DNA from: Physella acuta
Taxonomy: Eukaryota; Mollusca; Gastropoda; Physidae
DNA length: 64,000 nt
Direction of reading: 5' to 3'
Assembly: GCF_028476545.1 (NCBI RefSeq)
Contig: NW_026731610.1
Location: 2,196,001-2,260,000, forward strand
Under the pieces are notes generated by a model, which was given only the letters and a program-made list of their open reading frames with translations, searched no databases and was not told the DNA's origin. Below are positions 58,660 through 64,000 of this stretch, one piece after another. How positions within the stretch are numbered: the stretch's first letter is position 1; each line of letters starts with the position of its first letter. The position numbers and the translations under genes are program-made.

Positions 58660-58950
58660 GGTCCCTTACTACTAAAATACCATCTTGAATAATGTTTCAT
58701 AGACCCAAACATTACAACTGAAATACCATCTTGAACAAGATCTTATAGACTCGAACCCTTACTACTAAATATACCATCTTGAATAATTTCTCATAGACTT
58801 GAACCCTTACTACTGAAATACCATCTTGAATAATTTCTCATAGACTCGAACCCTTACTACTGAAATACCATCGTGAATAATTTCTCATAGACTCAAACCC
58901 TTACTACTTGAATACCATCTTGAACAAGATCTTATAGACTCGAAACCTGG
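58660..58950. repeat. 47-bp tandem repeat
   Basis: About six copies of a 47-bp unit (TACCATCTTGAATAATTTCT, CATAGACTCGAACCCTTACT, ACTGAAA). Confidence 0.85.
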
Positions 58951-59165
58951 TAACGCTTTGAAAGCCTCTGAGAACCCATACCTCGCTCTACCACTCGACC
59001 AATGTTTTCCAAGTGTCATCTCTGTTGTGTCGCACTAATAGAGGAGGGCTGAACATACTAGTGTGTACAACGTAGATATTTCCCTTAGGTCATAAGTTAA
59101 CTACTTCAGTTCTGTTACTCGGCATTGAGTTTTGTGTAAATTTTTACACACGGAACGACAAAACC

Positions 59166-59350
59166 AGATGTGGACTTATAAGCAGAGTTTCTTCCATGTA
59201 TCTATTCGGGGGAGGGGGAGCCCCCGAACGAAATGGAATTTATACAGAAAATATATACTTTTACCAGTGTCCGCCCCCCCCCCCCCCCGGAAAATACTGA
59301 CCGCCTCCCTGAAATTATCAAGTTCCCCCAACCCTGCCCGATGAAGGGGG
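59166..59350 (-). mobile_element. hAT-like MITE, right end missing
   Basis: Left terminus CAGAGTTTCTTCCATG and interior CCCCCGAACGAAATGGAATT as in the intron 3 MITE; the right terminus is not recognisable. Confidence 0.6.
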
Positions 59351-59640
59351 ATGGATCGTAAGGAAAGTGAAGTGAAAGTGAAATTAATTTAAGATTATGA
59401 AAGAAGTTTTTTTAATTGTAATAATAATTTATTATAAATTCTAATACTGACTTGGTAACTGTTGCAAACATTTTCACAACGAAACAACAATAATAATTAT
59501 TTCTTTATTTTTATGTAAGAAGAAACAAGAAAATATTAGGAAAGAGTCTCAAGGCAGCTTGGTGCCCTGACGATAAAAAAAAAGACATAGTGGAACCACA
59601 GTCCACTGTAAGTTGGAACCGTGGGGTTGATTGGTGCGCT
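59351..59640. other. AT-rich non-coding stretch
   Basis: No gene, RNA or clear repeat recognised before the 53-bp array. Confidence 0.4.
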
Positions 59641-60493
59641 GGTGAGCAGAGAAACACAGCATATTTGTTACACATTAGTCCCACATAGCATGTGGTGAGC
59701 AGAGAAACACAGCATATTTGTTACACATTAGTCCCACATAGCATGTGGTGAGCAGAGAAACACAGCATATTTGTTACACATTAGTCCCACATAGCATGTG
59801 GTGAGCAGAGAAACACAGCATATGTTTTACACATTAGTCCCACATAGCATGTGGTGAGCAGAGAAACACAGTATATTTGTTACACATTAGTCCCACATAG
59901 CATGTGGTGAGCAGAGAAACACAGCATATTTGTTACACATTAGTCCTACATAGCATGTGGTGAGCAGAGAAACACAGCATATTTGTTACACATTAGTCCT
60001 ATGTAGCATGTGGTGAGCAGAGAAACACAGCATATTTGTTACACATTAGTCCCACATAACATGTGGTGAGCAGAGAAACACACATCTTCGTTACACATTA
60101 GTCCCACATAGCATGTGGTGAGCAGAGAAACACAGCATATTTGTTACACATTAGTCCCACATAGCATGTGGTGAGCAGAGAAACACAGCATATTTGTTAC
60201 ACATTAGTCCCACATAGCATGTGGTGAGCAGAGAAACACAGCATATTTGTTACACATTAGTCCCACATAGCATGTGTTGAGCAGAGAAACACAGCATATT
60301 TGTTACACATTAGTCCCACATAGCATGTGGTGAGCAGAGAAACACAGCATCTTTGTTACACATTAGTCCCACATAGCATGTGGTGAGCAGAGAAACACAG
60401 CATATGTTTTACACATTAGTCCCACATAGCATGTGGTGAGCAGAGAAACACAGCATATTTGTTACACATTAGTCCCACATAGCATGTGGTGAG
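59641..60493. repeat. 53-bp tandem array, about 16 copies
   Basis: Highly uniform head-to-tail repeats (GTGGTGAGCAGAGAAACACA, GCATATTTGTTACACATTAG, TCCCACATAGCAT), period 53 bp, with only scattered substitutions. Short self-complementary pieces (CCACATAGCATGTGG) straddle each repeat junction. Confidence 0.95.
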
Positions 60494-60599
60494 GAGCAGA
60501 TGATCTCCACTAGTCTACCACTAGCGTTGTTAACTGGGCGACGATGGATTAATTAATTGTCTAGCTGCTGGATGTGGAACAAAATAAAACAAAACTGAT

Positions 60600-60730
60600 A
60601 TCTTGGCGGTGGAGGGTCATCTAGCTGTAGACCAACACACAAGAGAATTGGTGTCTTGTGGTCATCTAGCTGTAGACCAACACACAAGCTGATTGGTGTC
60701 TTATGTTCATTTGGCTGTAAACCAATACGC
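60600..60730. repeat. ~46-bp tandem repeat, 2-3 copies
   Basis: Repeats of GTCATCTAGCTGTAGACCAA plus CACACAAG..GATTGGTGTCTT. Confidence 0.7.
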
Positions 60731-60809
60731 TATTCTATTAAGACATCAATTAGTGAGAGATCTAGTGTTTCTATTAGTGGTGTAGGCAGTAATTTGTTAT
60801 AGTAGTTGC

Positions 60810-60814
<5 letters not shown>

Positions 60815-60888
<74 letters not shown>
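60815..60888. repeat. (TA)n microsatellite
   Basis: TA run outside the duplication array. Confidence 0.95.
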
Positions 60889-60889
<1 letters not shown>

Positions 60890-60896
60890 TTTTACA

Positions 60897-60945
60897 GTGG
60901 CGTCGGTAGGTCGGGTGTCACCCTGTGCGTCACCTCAATAACGCT
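60897..60945. mobile_element. Left end of CAGTGGCGT-type hAT-like MITE
   Basis: CAGTGGCGTCGGTAGGTCGG, then TGTCACCCTGTGCGTCAC, matches the left end of the element at 62491; no right end seen nearby. Confidence 0.45.
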
Positions 60946-60999
60946 AATGATAGGATCTGATAAAGAATTGAGGTAGAGTGATACGCATACGGTTTTGGT

Positions 61000-61750
61000 T
61001 AGGGATTTGGAGATGGCTATGGGGGAAAGTAAGGGGATAGGTATTGAAATAATATGTATTGTGTAGTGGTGTAATTACACAGGTAGGTAATTGAGAAGAG
61101 AAGATTGATCTTTGAGCTAAAGCGGGGTAGGGGTAGGAGTGGGTAAAGATTTAAACCCAGGTAAAATATGTCACATTTAAGATAAAATTAAGGTTGAGTT
61201 TTAGTGTTATGATTATTTTAAGTTATGTTTTATTGGCAATTATGTATGTAAGTGCGCACATTTGCTTTTATACATTAGGATTTTGAAACATTTAATACGT
61301 ACTGGTGGCTATTATTTTTATAGTAGATGGTGTATGTGTACGATTTTCTGCCACACATTCTTATATTTTTTAAAATTTGTTTACGTAATCTTAATGTTAA
61401 ACTTTGCAATGGTTTGCTATAATGTTTTAAAAACCTATATACTCCTACATGAAACTATTCCGATATATTATTTCTGTAAATTTTAATTGTGTGGTTGTTG
61501 CTCACCAGTAAAGTAAAAGTAAGTAACAAGATTTTTCTGTTTAATGGTTTTACTCTGATGTTTGTTATATTTGTATAACAAAAAGTCGTATTCAGGATTG
61601 GCAGGTGATGTGTAGGTTATTTTTTAGAATCACGTGCTGTTGCTGTTTTGAGTGTAGCATTATGTACTGCTGTTTAATTTTTCTTGAAACATTTTGTAAA
61701 AAAAACATACATGTCTATGTTAACATTTACATTTGGAAATGGCTATAAAT
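61000..61750. other. AT-rich non-coding stretch
   Basis: No convincing gene. A 74-codon open frame (61262-61486) is AT-driven and has no domain. The stretch may be the body of the Helitron-like element that ends at 61782. Confidence 0.35.
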
Positions 61751-61782
61751 GGCTGGAGCAAAGCCTAGTCGATACCGGCTAG
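61740..61782 (+). mobile_element. Helitron-like 3' terminus
   Basis: GGCTGGAGCAAAGCCTAGTC followed by GATACCGGCTAG, then T. It resembles the 3' end of the junction Helitron (AGAGCAGGGCCTGGCCGGGA, CGGCTAG). The 5' end could not be located. Confidence 0.45.
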
Positions 61783-62148
61783 TTCAATATATGTAACAAT
61801 ATATGAAACTAAAACAGCGTTTAGCATGTAATTAGCACTGAAAATATCGATCGAGTCAGTTTGAGAGGTTCGTACTTTAAATATTTTTAAACAAATTGCA
61901 AATGAGGTACCCTACACCTGGTTTGGCTAAACTTGATATCCGAAGCAGACGGATTAGTCATCGTCGTCTGCCACGTGCCATAGGATAGTTAGGCTAATTA
62001 TGTCCAGTGGTCAGGCGAAAGTGAAGCTAGGAAGTTAGTGAAATTTGCGTGCACAAAGAAAATATTCAATAGTTCATTACACTTTGCTATACGGATCATT
62101 TTGTTTTCAAATTTTCAGTTTGTTTTCGGCATTTAAATATGGAAATTT

Positions 62149-62440
62149 ATGCGTAAAAGAAGACCAGTTATAAATATTTTTAAAATGATTGCAAAAAATA
62201 GAATTAAAGTTTTAAGCGTGATCGTAGGTTTGTTTCTGTTCTCTACAACTGTGGGAGCGATGAACACTTCAACGGAAGAAAATACATACCACACCAAGAC
62301 GCAGTATAACCACACTTCTGGGCTACAAGAAAAGTTCCAATTTGCGGAAATTCTGAGGTTAATAAACCGCTTTTTAACAGACAAAAGCCTGCTCGAAATT
62401 GCAACCGGTTTAGGTAGTTTCCTCGTGGATAAAACATTCG
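62149..62440 (+). CDS. Probable first coding exon of another secreted protein
   Basis: 97 codons from ATG 62149 (alternative ATG 62185), ending KTF plus one base at a good splice donor (TTCG/GTAAGA, GT at 62441), phase 1. N-terminus basic, then a hydrophobic core VLSVIVGLFLFSTTVGA, a likely signal peptide cleaved before MNTSTEEN. Two sequons (in NTST and NHTS). The rest is hydrophilic with an amphipathic helix-like LLEIATGLGSFLVDKTFG. The stop shortly after the donor lies in the putative intron. No family recognised; later exons must lie beyond the window or were not detected. Like the repeated gene, the first intron is phase 1. Confidence 0.5.
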
Positions 62441-62490
62441 GTAAGAAACATTAAAATAATAGGTTTTTTTTTACATTATGTAATGTAGTT

Positions 62491-62751
62491 CAGTGGCGTA
62501 GCGAGGTCGGGTGTCACCCGGTGCGGCACTTAATGGTGTCGACCCCCCCCCCCCCCAAGAGGCGTAGCGACTCTTCCCGGGGACAAACTTCCAATTTTCG
62601 ATTGCACCCCCGTCAGAGTTTCGATTTGCACCCCCCCCCCCCCTCAAATTTTTCTTTACATATTTTACGATTTGTTGCCTTGGTTTCATCCCCCTAAATG
62701 GTGTCACCCGGTGCGGTCCGCACCCCCCGCCCCCACCTCGCTACGCCTCTC
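62491..62751. mobile_element. hAT-like MITE (CAGTGGCG) in the putative intron
   Basis: Termini CAGTGGCGTAGCGAGG and CCTCGCTACGCCTCTC, flanked by the 8-bp direct repeat ATGTAGTT (62483-62490 and 62752-62759). A second, related left end (AGAGGCGTAGCGACTCTTCC) at 62560 indicates a nested or rearranged copy. Related to the intron 1 element at 22703. Confidence 0.8.
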
Positions 62752-62759
62752 ATGTAGTT

Positions 62760-63125
62760 AAATGTATAATGAATTCTAATCAATGATAATAACACATTTG
62801 GTAGTAACCATAAAATAATAGTTATTTTACATTAGGTAAGGTAGTTAAAATGTAAAATTAATTCTAGTTAATGATAATAACACATTTGGTAGAAACCATT
62901 AACATAATAGTTATTTTACATTAGGTTAGGTAGTTAAATGTAAAATTAATTCTAGTTAATAATAATAACACATTTGGTAGGGAACCATTAAAGTAATAGT
63001 TATTTTACATTAGGTAAGGTAGTCAAATATAAAATTAATTCTAGTTAATGGTGATAACACATTCGGTAAGCAATATTAAAATAATAGTTATTTTATATTA
63101 GGTAATTTAGTTAAATATAAGGTAA
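62760..63125. repeat. 88-bp tandem repeat derived from an exon-intron boundary
   Basis: About four copies with period 88-89 bp (ACACATTTGGTAG starts at 62792, 62880, 62968 and 63057). The zeroth copy is the exon end itself (ACATTCGGTAAGAAACATTA at 62434), now separated by the MITE. The copy at 63057 restores CATTCGGTAAG, i.e. a donor-like site. A further fragment appears at the window end (63967-63990). Confidence 0.85.
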
Positions 63126-63199
63126 ATATAAAATAAACGAGAAAAATGGCCCGTTGAGGAAGGATACAACGGGCGCTAGGCTGATAGTGCTGTCTCTTT

Positions 63200-63370
63200 T
63201 CTCTAAACTAAAACAAACCCACCCCCCCACACACATACCACCCCCCCCCCCCCACCCCACCCCCACCCCCCACAAACAACCCCCCACCCCCCCACCCCAC
63301 CCCCACCCCCCACAAACAACCCCCCACCCCCCCACCCCCCCACCCCCACCCCACCCCCCCCCACCCCCAA
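63200..63370. repeat. C-rich (CCCCCACC)n low-complexity tract
   Basis: Nearly pure C/A sequence with a repeated ~60-bp block (CACAAACAACCCCCCACCCC). Open frames are Pro- or Gly-rich artefacts. Confidence 0.9.
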
Positions 63371-63518
63371 AAAACATGTCTACCGTCCCATTCAACGAAA
63401 TATAATTATATACTTTTTCCAGTGTCCGCCCCCTCCCCGAAAATTCTACCCCCGCCCCCGAAAATTTCAAGTACCCCCACCCCTCTCCGGGGAGGAAAAA
63501 GTCTGAAAGAAACACTGG
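63371..63518 (-). mobile_element. hAT-like MITE right portion
   Basis: CATTCAACGAAATATAATTA, the CAGTGTCCGCCCC interior, and the right terminus GTCTGAAAGAAACACTG match the intron 3 MITE family; the terminus reads CAGTG on the minus strand, as in hAT. Confidence 0.6.
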
Positions 63519-63524
63519 TGTCGC

Positions 63525-63760
63525 GCTTAGCCACTACCCGAAGAATTGCATTAAAGAAATTGCAAGAAAACCACTTTTTAGATTAGACACATTAATTAGG
63601 CGGTAATTTTATTATAGAGTATCGATGAAGAAATTTCTTTTGAGTTGGGGAGGGGGGGGGACTCAGACGTTCTTACGCGGGGGGTAGGGCTTCGCCCCTA
63701 CCCGAAGAATTGTATGAAAGAAACTCTTCACGCAAACCATTTAGATTAGACAAAATTTCC
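63525..63760. repeat. ~190-bp duplicated segment
   Basis: CTACCCGAAGAATTG followed by AAAGAAA and TTTAGATTAGACA occurs twice (about 63534-63590 and 63697-63755), separated by a G-run and GGGGTAGGGC/GCCCCTACCC inverted repeat. Confidence 0.7.
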
Positions 63761-64000
63761 TTTTTGTTCAATGTTTACTCGAGAATCAATGACGTCATAT
63801 TACTGTGTGCACTCTCCATCTTGAGATTATTTTCTACTCTATGCTAAATGTGACCGCGTCATACTTCGTTTTTCGAATTACTGTGCATGTCTTTATTTTG
63901 CTTGTGTTTTCTCTACAGCGTTCTTGTCAGATAGATAGATACATAGACAGACAGCGAAACTATTAGTATTAATTCCAGTTAATGATAACAAAAAATAATA
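63760..64000. other. Non-coding right edge
   Basis: No gene recognised; a short GATAGATAGATAC run near 63931 and the start of another 88-bp-type repeat copy at the end. Confidence 0.4.

Noticed and set aside
59641-60493. CRISPR-like regular repeats
   Set aside because: Head-to-tail 53-bp repeats with no unique spacers, in animal DNA: a minisatellite.
62133-62437. Minus-strand ORFs opposite 62149-62440
   Set aside because: Shadow frames; the plus frame has the signal peptide and splice donor.
63111-63515. Gly- or Pro-rich ORFs on both strands
   Set aside because: C-rich low-complexity tract and MITE; no coding signal.

Overview
The window is AT-rich, intron-bearing, retrotransposon-rich nuclear DNA of an animal, with no prokaryotic signals. 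Its snail-like dispersed repeats and hAT/Helitron/LINE relics suggest a heterobranch gastropod, possibly a freshwater pulmonate. That placement is inference from repeat style, with low to moderate confidence.

About the first 58 kb is a tandem segmental duplication: four copies of one locus. The start codons of the repeated gene lie at 4542, 21536, 38638 and 53284, so the spacings are 16,994, 17,102 and 14,646 bp. Each unit carries, in order: a minus-strand LINE relic that bridges the unit junction; a 21-bp minisatellite lying inside that LINE; ~107-bp tandem repeats; a second, plus-strand LINE fragment; a ~550-bp dispersed repeat with a (TG)n run; then a five-exon gene on the plus strand. The introns hold hAT-like MITEs, a 28-bp VNTR, a 52/26-bp VNTR and an antisense tRNA-type SINE. 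After the gene come a poly(A) signal, AT-rich sequence, a T-rich 14-bp minisatellite array (0.8-5.9 kb, absent from unit 4), the C-terminal part of the LINE relic, and (TA)n tracts. A Helitron-like element of about 1 kb sits inside the (TA)n at three of the four junctions.

The gene is the main biological content. GT-AG splicing with consistent phases gives a 228-residue protein in all four copies: signal peptide, eight cysteines, three N-glycosylation sequons, a short basic exon with an RSARR motif, and a hydrophobic C-terminus suggesting a GPI anchor or tail anchor. I do not recognise the family. The copies alternate in type (A-B-A-B): units 1 and 3 share one set of residues and indels, units 2 and 4 another. 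The 3' part of unit 4 is clearly more diverged than the rest.

Two insertions are private to single units. A 2.7-kb block of unknown origin lies in unit 2. A young, short LTR element (gag-protease type, 5-bp target duplication) lies in unit 4.

From 58.3 kb to the end the sequence is unrelated to the units. It holds several minisatellites (including a 53-bp array of about 16 copies), (TA)n, a second Helitron-like 3' end, hAT-like MITEs, and one probable first coding exon of another secreted protein at 62149-62440. The splice-donor region of that exon is echoed in an 88-bp tandem repeat downstream.
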